Shown piece by piece: positions 9,217 through 18,291 of a stretch of 31,411 nucleotides of DNA (its first letter is position 1; each line of letters begins with the position of its first letter). Position numbers and translations under genes: made by a program. The notes below the pieces were generated by a model. That model searched no databases. It saw only the letters and a list, made by a program, of their open reading frames with translations, and was not told the origin of the DNA. The stretch comes from Euryarchaeota archaeon UBA556 (lineage in GTDB: Archaea; Thermoplasmatota; Poseidoniia; Poseidoniales; Thalassarchaeaceae), in assembly GCA_002494975.1 (NCBI GenBank), contig DADI01000034.1, positions 1 through 31,411 of the forward strand. Direction: 5' to 3'.

Positions 9217-10320
9217 ATGGGCTTTGAACTTCGTGGGGGTTGGGGAGTGAAAGTGAACGAGACAATTGAGGCTATGAGAGACCAATGGAAATCAATGTCC
9301 AGTATGGCTGGAATGTTCCTAATGACTATATTTCTAGGTATTACAATACAACCAGTCTGGGATGAAGATGAAGTTAGAGCATTTGGAGCAGAAGGAACTA
9401 CTCAGACAGGATATATATTCCTAGAATTAGCATTAATTGGGATTTTTACGTTTGTAATTATATGGCTTGCAAGAAAGAACCTTGAAATAATAATCAAAGG
9501 ATTCATCATGTTTTCACTGTATTTTTCGCTAATGTATGTAGTAGCACCCTACGTGGCATTGATATTAATGTTAACAACAATTGGGACAACGACAAATGTA
9601 TTTCTTATTACATTTATACTGAATTTTATTTTAATGGCTACATTATGGAAATATCCAGAATGGTACATAGTAAATCTCGTCGGAATATTAGTTGGTTCAG
9701 GAGTTATAACAATGATAGGAATAAGTTTTGTTCCTATTCTAATTATAATTTTTATGACTTTTGCAGCAATATACGATCATTGGGCAGTTAATGGAAGTAA
9801 ACATATGCTAGAATTAGCTGATACAATGATTGACTTAAAACTACCAATATTGCTTGTTGCACCTAAAGATAAAGGGTATACATTCTTGGAAGAAAAGGGA
9901 GATGTAATGAAAGAAAAAATTCAGCAACCATCTCAAGAAGATTGGAATGACCCTAAAACTAGGCCAGTTAAGGTTGAAAAAGGAGGTAGAGATGCACTAT
10001 TCATGGGTCTAGGTGACGTGATTTTCCCAGGAATGCTGGTTATTTCAACTATTACATTCTTACCTGAAACTGGCGCTGTTGTGGGTTCTTTACCACTATC
10101 ATCAGAGTTTGGGTGGATACATTTAGACCCTCTTTTGGTTGGTTTGGGTACATTGTTAGGAGGTTTGGTTGGTTATCTAGGACTAATGACTCAAGTTGCT
10201 AAGGGGAAACCTCAAGCCGGACTACCTTTACTCAATGGCGGCTCGATATTAGGTTATTTTATTACAGGATTAATAGTATATGGCCCATCAGATTTAATTC
10301 AACAAATTTCACTATTCTGA
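9217..10320 (+). CDS. Presenilin-like (family A22) intramembrane aspartyl protease
   Basis: A 367-residue polytopic membrane protein with about nine helices. It carries the three signatures of presenilin/signal-peptide-peptidase homologues in order: YD in AIYDHWAV (Asp187), GLGD in MGLGDVIFPG (Asp267) and a PAL-like AGLP (334-337, in PQAGLPLLNGG). The two aspartates would form the catalytic pair that cuts substrates within the membrane. A hydrophilic loop (about 205-258) separates the two catalytic helices, as in archaeal PSH proteins. The substrate is unknown; remnant signal peptides or membrane anchors are likely. The start is uncertain: ATG 9217 is used, but GTG 9247, preceded by a G-rich stretch, and ATG 9274 would remove only hydrophilic residues ahead of the first helix. 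Confidence 0.88.
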   Translation: MGFELRGGWGVKVNETIEAMRDQWKSMSSMAGMFLMTIFLGITIQPVWDEDEVRAFGAEGTTQTGYIFLELALIGIFTFVIIWLARKNLEIIIKGFIMFSLYFSLMYVVAPYVALILMLTTIGTTTNVFLITFILNFILMATLWKYPEWYIVNLVGILVGSGVITMIGISFVPILIIIFMTFAAIYDHWAVNGSKHMLELADTMIDLKLPILLVAPKDKGYTFLEEKGDVMKEKIQQPSQEDWNDPKTRPVKVEKGGRDALFMGLGDVIFPGMLVISTITFLPETGAVVGSLPLSSEFGWIHLDPLLVGLGTLLGGLVGYLGLMTQVAKGKPQAGLPLLNGGSILGYFITGLIVYGPSDLIQQISLF

Positions 10321-10374
10321 CCCCAAAAGCCCGATTCATTGAAAGAAGATTGGCCAGCCCTAGGGTTGTTTGTT

Positions 10375-11655
10375 ATGCTAGACATGAAGATGTTCCGTGA
10401 GAATGCGGAAGTTTTACGCGCTGATCATGATAAAAGAAAAATACCTCAGGATAATATTGATGAAGTTATTCGATTAGATAATGCTTGGAAACAAGCAAGT
10501 TATGATTCTGATCAACTTCGTAAATCAAGAAATGAGGCAGCAAGGGGCATTGCAGCAGCAAAAAAGTCAGGTGATTCTGAAGCGGTAAAGAAAATTATGG
10601 AAGAAGTTTCAAGTATTGGCTCTAAAATTGAAGAATTGAGTAAAGTATCGGAAGATTTTCTCAAACAAAGAGACACTATCAGAATGAGAGTTCCTAATCT
10701 CCTTCATGAAAGTGTCCCAGTAGGGGAAGACGACCAAAAAAATACTTTACATAGCCTACATGGACAGAAAAAAGATTTGGATTTTGAACCTAAAAATCAT
10801 AATGACATAATAGAAACCAATGGGTGGGTTGATTTAGCGAGAGCTGCGAAAATAACCGGTAGCAGATTTTATTTCCTACAAGGAGATTTAGCACGTCTTG
10901 AAATGGCACTTCAGAGTTATACGACTAACTTTCTTGTGAAGCGTGATTATACTCTCGTTCAGCCACCACTTATGATGAATAAAGAGGCATATGAGGGAGT
11001 TACAGATTTAGCTGATTTTGAAACGGTTATGTACGGTATAGAACCAGATAAATTCTATCTAATCGCAACCAGTGAACATCCATTAACTGCTATGAGAATG
11101 GATGAAATAATTGAGCCATCAGAACTTCCGATAAAACTCGTTGGAGTTTCTCAATGCTTCCGTAGAGAAGTAGGTGCACACGGACTATCTGATAGAGGGA
11201 TATGGAGGGTACACCAATTTACTAAAATAGAGCAGATAATAATTTGTAATCCAGAAGATTCTTGGTCACATCATGAAGATTTACTATCCAATGCTACGGA
11301 ACTATGGGATAGTCTAAATTTACATTATAGGGTTGTAAATATTTGCACAGGAGACATGGGTACTGTGGCTTCAAAGAAATATGACCTCGAAGCGTGGCTA
11401 CCAGGAGTAGGAGATTACAAAGAAGTTGTTTCTTGTTCTAATTGTACCGATTACCAAGCTAATAGACTGCGTATGAGATATAGAACAGCGGAAGGAAATT
11501 CAGCAGTTCATACTCTTAATTCAACCGCTGTGGCTACAAGTAGGGCATTAGTAGCAATATTAGAACAATACCAAACTGAAGACGGTAGGATTATGATTCC
11601 GAAGGTACTACAACCATATATGGATAATCAAGAGTTTCTTAAGCCATTAAACTGA
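10375..11655 (+). CDS. serS: Seryl-tRNA synthetase (common, bacterial/eukaryal-type class II)
   Basis: A 426-residue cytoplasmic class II synthetase that charges tRNA-Ser with serine. Residues 1-110 form the antiparallel coiled-coil arm that contacts the tRNA long variable arm. The catalytic core follows, with motif 2 CFRREVGAHG (about 260-270) and motif 3 STAVATSRALVAILE (about 383-397). It is the common type, not the rare methanogen type with the zinc-binding insert. ATG 10375 gives MLDMKMFRENAEVLR, the usual family N-terminus; the frame stays open upstream to a TTG at 10339 with no family sequence. The stop overlaps the convergent DUF4126 gene by 9 bases. Confidence 0.96.
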   Translation: MLDMKMFRENAEVLRADHDKRKIPQDNIDEVIRLDNAWKQASYDSDQLRKSRNEAARGIAAAKKSGDSEAVKKIMEEVSSIGSKIEELSKVSEDFLKQRDTIRMRVPNLLHESVPVGEDDQKNTLHSLHGQKKDLDFEPKNHNDIIETNGWVDLARAAKITGSRFYFLQGDLARLEMALQSYTTNFLVKRDYTLVQPPLMMNKEAYEGVTDLADFETVMYGIEPDKFYLIATSEHPLTAMRMDEIIEPSELPIKLVGVSQCFRREVGAHGLSDRGIWRVHQFTKIEQIIICNPEDSWSHHEDLLSNATELWDSLNLHYRVVNICTGDMGTVASKKYDLEAWLPGVGDYKEVVSCSNCTDYQANRLRMRYRTAEGNSAVHTLNSTAVATSRALVAILEQYQTEDGRIMIPKVLQPYMDNQEFLKPLN

Positions 11656-12231
11656 CTTGATTTTCTTAATTTTTGTTGCTTGGCGAAATAATAAGAATAC
11701 CAAGATTATTGCGAATATTGCCGCTAATAATGGTGCTATAAGTGCAGCTAATGTAAGAACAAGACTAGCAATATTTTCACCCGATGCAACAATATTGTTT
11801 CCAAATCCTAACGTTAGTGTCGACGATAGACCTCTCACCGCGACAGTCGTTGCTTGAATAATTCCTGCGGAACCACCGCCAGCAATGATAGCAAAAGACC
11901 ACTGCATTATTGGATCTGAGCCTACTAAAACCATTGAAGTCATACCTATTCCAGATAGGACTGCTGCTGGTGAAGCTATTGTATCAAGGAGATTATCCAG
12001 CCAAGGAACATAATATGCTCCAAACTCTGCAATACATGCTATCCCTAATATCAAAACCGCTGCATTACTGTCGAAAACAGCGAATCCTGTATCAGATAAA
12101 TCTAAACTAACCAAGGTATCAGTTCTAACTGCTATAGAAAGAAGAAATGGTGGTAAGAAAACTCTGAAACCTGATGCTGATGCTAAACTCAGACCCATTA
12201 AAGCAGCTACTATTGTTGTTTCAACTCCCAT
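11647..12231 (-). CDS. DUF4126 family membrane protein
   Basis: A 194-residue integral membrane protein with about five or six hydrophobic segments. The N-terminal LASASGFRVFLPPFLLS and the central EFGAYYVPWLDNLLDTIASPAA region match the pattern of DUF4126 proteins (small residue-rich helix, then E-x-x-x-Y-x-P-x-x-D, then a pair of helices with GGGSAG). It ends in a basic KIKKIK tail. The family has no established function; transport is often guessed. It has its own likely promoter upstream and faces serS, with the two stops overlapping by 9 bases. Confidence 0.72.
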   Translation of the reverse strand: MGVETTIVAALMGLSLASASGFRVFLPPFLLSIAVRTDTLVSLDLSDTGFAVFDSNAAVLILGIACIAEFGAYYVPWLDNLLDTIASPAAVLSGIGMTSMVLVGSDPIMQWSFAIIAGGGSAGIIQATTVAVRGLSSTLTLGFGNNIVASGENIASLVLTLAALIAPLLAAIFAIILVFLLFRQATKIKKIKSV

Positions 12232-12249
12232 AATTACGCTAAGATATAG

Positions 12250-12261
12250 GGATTAATTAAC
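12250..12261 (-). promoter_or_regulatory. TATA-like box for the DUF4126 gene
   Basis: On the minus strand GTTAATTAATCC is centred about 25 bases before the ATG at 12231, with no Shine-Dalgarno motif in between. This geometry fits an archaeal promoter giving a leaderless or nearly leaderless mRNA. The same AATTAATTA core occurs before the gene at 309. The 83-base gap (12232-12314) also holds the end of the upstream carboxylase operon, with a T-rich stretch that could stop it. Confidence 0.4.
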
Positions 12262-12314
12262 TCATTGCCTGCATAATTATTCTAGTTTTTTGAATTTTTA
12301 AAAGAAATTGTACG

Positions 12315-12815
12315 CTATTCTCCGATTTCAACGAGATTTTGACCCATATCGACCCTATCTCCCTTCTGGAAATGAACTGCCGTAACTTCACCCGCTTTTG
12401 GAGCTTGAATTCGATGCTCCATTTTCATTGCTTCCATTATCAGAAGAGTCTGACCTTGCCTAACTCGTTGGCCAGATTTAACTAATACGTCTAATATTGT
12501 TCCAGGCATAGGGGCACTGAGACTTCCTTCCGATAAAGAGGAATCTTTGCTTCCAGGTTCATGCATATTTGTAACATAAATATGTCCTTGGAAATGTATC
12601 CACCATTTATCATCAGAACGTATAACATGAGCGAAACTAGTAACTCCCTCTAACTCAACAAGAATTCTTCCAGGTTTTTCATCTCTACTTATTGAAATAT
12701 CGGGAATTAATTGCTCATTATTATCCGAAACTATCTTTGATAATTTTAATTTGCCATCCGTCTCTGAGAAAGACGCAATATATCTAGAACCAGAATTATC
12801 TATACTCCATTCCAT
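12315..12815 (-). CDS. Biotin carboxyl carrier subunit of acyl-CoA carboxylase (BT-BCCP half)
   Basis: A 166-residue protein. Residues 98-166 form a biotinyl domain with the biotin-attachment motif EAMKMEH, so Lys131 is the expected modified residue, and APMPG opens the domain. Residues 1-90 are beta-rich and resemble the BT linker domain that joins biotin carboxylase to the carrier in single-chain alpha subunits. It would carry the carboxyl group from the biotin carboxylase to the MccB-like carboxyltransferase. The start is well supported: AGGTGAT precedes the ATG by 5 bases. It begins 8 bases after the biotin carboxylase stop, so the two are co-transcribed. It is the last gene of the operon. 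A biotin ligase must act on it but is not in this window. Confidence 0.92.
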   Translation of the reverse strand: MEWSIDNSGSRYIASFSETDGKLKLSKIVSDNNEQLIPDISISRDEKPGRILVELEGVTSFAHVIRSDDKWWIHFQGHIYVTNMHEPGSKDSSLSEGSLSAPMPGTILDVLVKSGQRVRQGQTLLIMEAMKMEHRIQAPKAGEVTAVHFQKGDRVDMGQNLVEIGE

Positions 12816-12823
12816 AATATCAC

Positions 12824-14383
12824 CTAGGGAAAAGACCTCGTTAAAGTCCTAAATGGATCATCCGAATGTCCACTATATTCGTCAATTAAGCTACTGTCTG
12901 GATTTGTATTTCTTGAATATCTATCCATTCCAAGACGATTCGATGCAGCAGATATTGAAACTAAAATTGAGTCTTCAATCTGCGGCTGTGAAAATTCATC
13001 TAAAGAAACATTATCCAAGAAATCTGTAGTCACCATTCCTTCAGAGAATGTATTACTGCGAGTAATTTGACGTAAGAATCCAACATTAGTTGTAACACCA
13101 AGCACAATAAATTCAGATAAGGCTGAATCTAATCTTCTCAATGCAGCAGGTCTATCTGGCGCATGAACAATTAATTTCGCTAACATGGGGTCGAAATCTA
13201 CTGTTACCTCATCACCTTCTCTAAAACCTGAATCCATCCTGACACCAGGGGTTGATGGTGGCCTCCACATAGCTAATTTACCAATTGCAGGAAGAAATCC
13301 TTTACTTACATCTTCGGCATAAATTCTAGCTTCAATAGAATGACCGGTGATTCCAATATCGGCTTGTGAGAGGCCTAGGGGAAGTCCCGCGGCAACTTCG
13401 AATTGTTTCTGAACTAAATCAACTCCAGTTATTAATTCAGTAACAGGATGTTCAACTTGTAAACGAGTATTCATTTCTAAGAAGAAAAATTCTCCTTTTG
13501 AAGTTAGAAGAAATTCTACTGTGCCAGCACCTTCGTAATTAACAGCTTTTGCTGCTCTTATTGCTGCTATTCCCATTGCGTTACGAATCTCACTAGTAAC
13601 AGCAGGTGAAGGAGCCTCTTCGATTACTTTCTGGTGTCTTCGTTGTAATGAACAATCTCTCTCATTAAGATGAATTGAATTCCCATATTTATCACAAAGA
13701 ACCTGAATCTCAACGTGTCGAGAACCCGTTAGGAGTCTTTCGACATATACCGTGCCATCACCAAATGCTGCTGAAGCCTCGCGTGCTGCGGCTTCGTACT
13801 CAGTTCTGAGCATCTTTGGTTCATATACAGCACGCATACCTTTACCGCCTCCTCCTGCACTAGCCTTTACCAATAATGGATAGCCAACTCTTGCAGCGGA
13901 TGATGCTAGGACACCGAGAGAGTTGGAATCTGACTCAATAGCGAGTTCTTCTCCTGGAATTATAGGGACTTCGGATTCAATCATCCTCCTACGTGCTGAT
14001 ATTTTATCTCCCATCGTTTCGATTGCTTCTGGGGACGGACCAATCCAAACTAGGCCGGCTGATTGAACCGCTTTAGCAAAATCGGCTCTTTCGGATAAAA
14101 ATCCATACCCTGGGTGTATGGCTTGGGCTCCGGATTGTTTTGCTGCAGAAATTATAGCATCCATATTTAGATACGTTTCTGAAAGATTGTCACCTGGTAA
14201 ATGAATTGCATCATCAGATGTTTCTACATGAAGTGAACCTTTATCGGGATCTGAATATACTGCGATGCCTCTCAAACCTGACTCTTTAGCCGCCCTAAGA
14301 ATTCTAACTGCAATCTCTCCACGATTAGCAACTAATACTGAGTCGAAAGGCTGAGGGGCATTGTTCATCCAATCTGGAAACAT
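12824..14383 (-). CDS. mccA: Biotin carboxylase subunit of acyl-CoA (probably methylcrotonyl-CoA) carboxylase
   Basis: A 519-residue ATP-grasp enzyme that carboxylates biotin with bicarbonate and ATP. It shows FDSVLVANRGEIAVRILRAA (13-32), the PGYGFLSE loop (91-98), the glycine loop AGGGGKGM (176-183), ERDCSLQRRHQKVIEEAPS (241-259) and EMNTRLQVEHPVTE (303-316), all intact. It is longer than the roughly 450 of a bare biotin carboxylase; the extra C-terminal part looks like the linker that in methylcrotonyl- and propionyl-CoA carboxylase alpha chains leads into the BT domain. Here the chain ends and the next gene continues it. ATG 14383 is chosen because GAGGT lies 6 bases upstream; the frame extends two codons to a TTG. 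The name mccA rests on the neighbours. Confidence 0.92.
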   Translation of the reverse strand: MFPDWMNNAPQPFDSVLVANRGEIAVRILRAAKESGLRGIAVYSDPDKGSLHVETSDDAIHLPGDNLSETYLNMDAIISAAKQSGAQAIHPGYGFLSERADFAKAVQSAGLVWIGPSPEAIETMGDKISARRRMIESEVPIIPGEELAIESDSNSLGVLASSAARVGYPLLVKASAGGGGKGMRAVYEPKMLRTEYEAAAREASAAFGDGTVYVERLLTGSRHVEIQVLCDKYGNSIHLNERDCSLQRRHQKVIEEAPSPAVTSEIRNAMGIAAIRAAKAVNYEGAGTVEFLLTSKGEFFFLEMNTRLQVEHPVTELITGVDLVQKQFEVAAGLPLGLSQADIGITGHSIEARIYAEDVSKGFLPAIGKLAMWRPPSTPGVRMDSGFREGDEVTVDFDPMLAKLIVHAPDRPAALRRLDSALSEFIVLGVTTNVGFLRQITRSNTFSEGMVTTDFLDNVSLDEFSQPQIEDSILVSISAASNRLGMDRYSRNTNPDSSLIDEYSGHSDDPFRTLTRSFP

Positions 14384-14400
14384 TTTCAAACCTCATTTTC

Positions 14401-15267
14401 TTATTTGGAAGACCAATTAGGCTTACGTCTCTCTAAGAATGAAGATAGACCTTCTTGTCCCTCTTCTGACCCTCTCATTTGACTTGTTTTATCCAATGTC
14501 CATTGACGTAGTTCATCATCGCTACCATCCCATCTATCAAAAGTCAATGTTAACTTTTTAGCCTCAGCAACAGCCATTGGCCCTGTAGAAAGTACATCTG
14601 AAATAATTTTTTCTAAAGAGTTAGAAAATTCATCCGATGACTCGGCTATTGCATTAATTAATCCGATTGACTTGGCTTCCTCGGAATCTATTTTACTAGC
14701 CATCATTGACAAACGACGAAAGTTAGAACTGCCTATTTTCCTGTATACATATGGACCAATTACTGCGGGTAGTATTCCTAGTTTGGCTTCTGACAAAGCA
14801 ATCCTTGTCCTTGGTTCCGCTATCACATAATCAAGACATGAAACTAATCCTGCACCTCCACCTAATGCCACTCCTTGGATACACCCTACTGTGAAACAAG
14901 GATGAGACCATAATCCATAAAATAGTCTATCTAATCTTTCAGAATCTTCTCTATTCTCCTCAACGGAACGAGCACCAGCATCTCTCATCATATTGATATC
15001 TGCTCCTGCGCAGAAATGCTTTCCTTCACCAATAAGGACAAGAACTCTAAGATAATCTGAATCTTCTGAATCTACTAAAGATGAATTCTTTGAAACGCTA
15101 CGATCAGTGGTCCATCTAATATTATGAATTAATTCTGTTATTAATTGGGTATTTAGAGCATTGAAAACATCACTACGATTCATATTTATTGTAGCCACAT
15201 TACCTTTAATCTCAAGACTGCATAATTCAGTATCTGGAAGTTTATCACTCATTTTCATAGTATCCAT
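14401..15267 (-). CDS. liuC: Enoyl-CoA hydratase/isomerase family, probable methylglutaconyl-CoA hydratase
   Basis: A 288-residue crotonase-fold enzyme. The oxyanion-hole segments are present: HFCAGADINMM (84-94) and ALGGGAGLVSCLDYVIA (134-150). SEAKLGILPAVIGPYV (159-174), with Glu160, resembles the LGLAPAVISPFV pattern of bacterial LiuC rather than classical fatty-acid hydratases. A polar insert at about 55-72 lengthens the first half. In leucine breakdown LiuC hydrates 3-methylglutaconyl-CoA to HMG-CoA, the step right after methylcrotonyl-CoA carboxylase. Its place between the carboxyltransferase and biotin carboxylase genes fits that role. Start ATG with GGTGAG four bases before it. A general enoyl-CoA hydratase is the alternative. 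Confidence 0.82.
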   Translation of the reverse strand: MDTMKMSDKLPDTELCSLEIKGNVATINMNRSDVFNALNTQLITELIHNIRWTTDRSVSKNSSLVDSEDSDYLRVLVLIGEGKHFCAGADINMMRDAGARSVEENREDSERLDRLFYGLWSHPCFTVGCIQGVALGGGAGLVSCLDYVIAEPRTRIALSEAKLGILPAVIGPYVYRKIGSSNFRRLSMMASKIDSEEAKSIGLINAIAESSDEFSNSLEKIISDVLSTGPMAVAEAKKLTLTFDRWDGSDDELRQWTLDKTSQMRGSEEGQEGLSSFLERRKPNWSSK

Positions 15268-15276
15268 TTTCTCACC

Positions 15277-16887
15277 TTACATCCTGAATACGCCATATTT
15301 CTGATCAGGGAATGGCGCGTTTAAGCTTGCAGAAATACATAAACCTAGGATATCTCTTGTATCTCTTGGGTCAATTATTCCATCATCCCATAACCTCGCT
15401 GTTGAATAATAAGGAGAACCTTCGGTTTCATATTTCTCAAGTATAGGTTTCCTTAAATTATCAAGTTCATAGTCACTCATAGGAGATAGATTTTCTCGCA
15501 TCCTTTGATCTTGTTTTACCGTCGCTAAAACGTCAGCCGCTTGGGGTCCCCCCATAACTGAAATTCTAGAATTTGGCCACATAAAAACAAATCTTGGATC
15601 ATATGCTCTACCACACATTCCATAATTCCCAGCACCATGAGAGCCTCCAATGATTACTGTAAATTTAGGCACTGGTACGCAAGATACTGCAGTTACTAAT
15701 TTCGCACCATCTTTTGCTATACCTCCTGATTCAGCATCTCTACCTACCATAAATCCAGTAATGTTCTGTAAGAATACTAGAGGTATTCCACGTTGACCAC
15801 ATAACTCGACAAAATGAGCACCTTTCAAAGAAGATTCTGAAAATAATATTCCGTTATTGGCAACAATACCTACTGGATAACCGTGAATTCTAGCAAAACC
15901 GCAAACTAATGTATTACCATATCTTTGTTTAAATTCATGAAATCTGCTGCCATCTACTATACGAGAAATTACTTCTCTAACATCGTAAGGGGTGCGATTA
16001 TCATCAGGAATAATTCCCATTAAATCTTCGATATCATGATTTGGGTCTTCTGAATCTTTAACATCTAACCTATGCTTTGGTTTTACATTTAGATTCTCAA
16101 CAACATTACGCACCATTCTCAGGGCTTCTGGTTCATCTTCTGCAAAATGATCAGCTACTCCAGATTCACGAGTGTGTAAATCCGCACCGCCGAGATTCTC
16201 AGCGGTAACTTCTTCACCGGTTGCAGATTTAACTAAAGGTGGTCCTGCTAAGAAAATTGTACCATTACCTTTGACTATTATTGATTCATCTGACATGGCA
16301 GGAATATATGCTCCACCCGCTGTACAACTTCCAAGTACAGCCGCAACTTGAGATACTCCTTTACTGGATAATATTGCCTGATTCCGAAATATTCTTCCAA
16401 AATGACCTTTGTCAGGAAATACTTCATCTTGCATTGGAAGAAATGCACCTCCACTATCTACAAGATAAATACATGTCAAATTATTTTCATCTGCAATTTC
16501 CTGTGCACGAATATGCTTCTTTACAGTCATAGGATAGTATGAACCCCCTTTGACAGTAGCATCATTTGCTACAAAAAGACATTCTTTACCGTGGACCACT
16601 CCGATCCCTGTGATTATCCCTGCAGAATGTGCACGCGAGTCATAAAGACCATTTGCAGCAAGACTTGAAAACTCTAAGAAAGGTGTACCTGGGTCGCATA
16701 TTTCGTTGATGCGTTCTCTTGCTAGCATTTTCCCACGGCTTCGATGACGGGTGACATATTTCTCACCACCACCTCTCTTAACCTCATCAATTCGTTTCTT
16801 TAAATCTTCAATTAAACTAAGATTAAATTCTCTTCTACGAGCGAAATCTTCGGCACTTCGGTCGACTCGAGTTGGTAGCCTATCCAT
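15277..16887 (-). CDS. mccB: Acyl-CoA carboxylase carboxyltransferase, methylcrotonyl-CoA type
   Basis: A roughly 536-residue carboxyltransferase with paired crotonase-fold N and C domains. It moves CO2 from biotin to an acyl-Co[38 protein letters not shown] and [19 protein letters not shown] strongly match the methylcrotonyl-CoA carboxylase beta chain, rather than propionyl- or acetyl-CoA enzymes. The C domain has [11 protein letters not shown] and [20 protein letters not shown]. Neighbouring liuC and biotin carboxylase genes support leucine catabolism. The start is uncertain: the frame runs to a TTG at 16923, with ATGs at 16911, 16896 and 16887. [15 protein letters not shown] from 16887 aligns best with known N-termini, and GGAG lies upstream. 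It is the first gene of the four-gene operon, 9 bases before liuC. Confidence 0.93.
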   Translation of the reverse strand: MDRLPTRVDRSAEDFARRREFNLSLIEDLKKRIDEVKRGGGEKYVTRHRSRGKMLARERINEICDPGTPFLEFSSLAANGLYDSRAHSAGIITGIGVVHGKECLFVANDATVKGGSYYPMTVKKHIRAQEIADENNLTCIYLVDSGGAFLPMQDEVFPDKGHFGRIFRNQAILSSKGVSQVAAVLGSCTAGGAYIPAMSDESIIVKGNGTIFLAGPPLVKSATGEEVTAENLGGADLHTRESGVADHFAEDEPEALRMVRNVVENLNVKPKHRLDVKDSEDPNHDIEDLMGIIPDDNRTPYDVREVISRIVDGSRFHEFKQRYGNTLVCGFARIHGYPVGIVANNGILFSESSLKGAHFVELCGQRGIPLVFLQNITGFMVGRDAESGGIAKDGAKLVTAVSCVPVPKFTVIIGGSHGAGNYGMCGRAYDPRFVFMWPNSRISVMGGPQAADVLATVKQDQRMRENLSPMSDYELDNLRKPILEKYETEGSPYYSTARLWDDGIIDPRDTRDILGLCISASLNAPFPDQKYGVFRM

Positions 16888-16956
16888 ATCTCTCATCTCT
16901 CCAGAGTACATTCGAACTTTCAATTGAATGGATTCACATTCATAGATTCATCTGTT

Positions 16957-18234
16957 TTACACGCCGAGAGCCGCTCTACCAACGTCTCGTAATCCGGGTG
17001 CCATTCCTACAACCAGCATTGCTAATCCTATTAGTAAACGAAGATGTCGTTGTCTATGCTCAAAGTTAGCGATTGTAAAGAAATATAGAATTGTTCCAGC
17101 AAGTATTATCTTGATAAATGTAAAACCAAAAGCATTGCCGAAAAGTTGAATAATTTTATCGGATAATACGTGCTTCTCGCTGTAACCAAGATATTCTAGC
17201 CCGATTGCAGTAGCGATTCCATCAAGAATTTGACCCGCTACAGCAAGAAATACTACTGGTGATGCAAATACTGCTTTAGATCTTAGTTTTTCCATCATAT
17301 CTTTTTCTGGAGATTCTGAATTAAGATACTGATCTTCGTTCATTCCAATAGGTAAAATACCAGAAACCATTCCATTTATGGCAAGAATTTCTGCTGATTC
17401 TTTACCATAAAGATACATTTGCCAGCAAATTAAAGCAGGGGCACCTATAACAAAAATAAGTGGCCAAAGTGTTAGTTCTGAAGAATCAACACTTACTGCA
17501 TAACAACAAATAGCCCCAAGGAAAATGATTGTCCCTCCGAAACCAGTGAGATATACTGAGCGCTGAACAGTAGTAAAAACATCTAATGAACCGCGTAATA
17601 TTACAGGGAGAAATACTGCAACTAGGCCGAAAAATACTAGCATAGATAATTGAATATTACTTCCTTCTGTCCCGTCTGAGATAGAGTTGGTATACAATAA
17701 AAATTGACTCAAAATAAGAATACTAGCAATGAAATCTATTATCTCTCCTTCATCATCATCGTCAATAGATGTATTCTTAGAAATTGAATAACCAAAACCC
17801 CCCGAAATAATCACCCAAGCAGCTGTCTGGAAATGGACTCCTGGACTAACGAAGTATGATGATAATGCCGAACTAAACATTTGAGCGTCTTCAACTACTT
17901 CTCCGGTTGCTGCCCATAGTACGAAAGGGAATAGTGCAATAATTGTATTATCACTACCGTCAATTCCAAGTCTACGTAACCATGCAGATAATGCAATAAC
18001 AAACATTCCTAATACAATTGCATAAGTTGCTGTATTAACTAAATTATATCCTGAATCACCAGTTGCTTCACCAGTAATCGGATCTAAATAATATTTGTAA
18101 ATAGAGTCGGTAAGAATATTATCTATACTCATTTGATCTAATGCTAAACCAAAAAAAAGCAAAAAACCAACGGCATAAAGGACATTTATTGACCAACGTT
18201 CGTAATCTTCTAACTCTTCGAGTAGATTAGACAT
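16957..18234 (-). CDS. DUF63 family archaeal membrane protein
   Basis: A 425-residue polytopic membrane protein with about nine to ten helices. [18 protein letters not shown] and the later [16 protein letters not shown] fit the pattern of DUF63, an archaeal family of unknown function. A cytoplasmic acidic loop ([10 protein letters not shown], about 159-168) and a hydrophilic segment ([15 protein letters not shown], about 307-321) break up the helices. DUF63 genes are widespread in euryarchaea and no role is established. The gene lies between the ribosome-maturation block and the carboxylase operon, with a likely promoter of its own, so neither neighbour clearly informs its job. ATG start; no Shine-Dalgarno motif is evident. 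Confidence 0.8.
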   Translation of the reverse strand: MSNLLEELEDYERWSINVLYAVGFLLFFGLALDQMSIDNILTDSIYKYYLDPITGEATGDSGYNLVNTATYAIVLGMFVIALSAWLRRLGIDGSDNTIIALFPFVLWAATGEVVEDAQMFSSALSSYFVSPGVHFQTAAWVIISGGFGYSISKNTSIDDDDEGEIIDFIASILILSQFLLYTNSISDGTEGSNIQLSMLVFFGLVAVFLPVILRGSLDVFTTVQRSVYLTGFGGTIIFLGAICCYAVSVDSSELTLWPLIFVIGAPALICWQMYLYGKESAEILAINGMVSGILPIGMNEDQYLNSESPEKDMMEKLRSKAVFASPVVFLAVAGQILDGIATAIGLEYLGYSEKHVLSDKIIQLFGNAFGFTFIKIILAGTILYFFTIANFEHRQRHLRLLIGLAMLVVGMAPGLRDVGRAALGV

Positions 18235-18258
18235 AACACTCGCAGACAGACTTCTCGC

Positions 18259-18270
18259 TTAGGTATAACG
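18259..18270 (-). promoter_or_regulatory. TATA-like box for the DUF63 gene
   Basis: On the minus strand CGTTATACCTAA is centred about 30 bases before the ATG at 18234. No Shine-Dalgarno motif lies between them. It sits in the 57-base gap after the KH-protein gene and supports a separate, near-leaderless transcript. Confidence 0.33.
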
Positions 18271-18291
18271 CATTTACAGTTAGAGTAGAAA

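Noticed and set aside
12815-12826. Biotin carboxylase / carrier boundary as a sequencing frameshift in one fused gene
   Set aside because: The second gene has AGGTGAT five bases before its ATG and both proteins have sensible ends, so a real split is more likely. It is still worth comparing with relatives.
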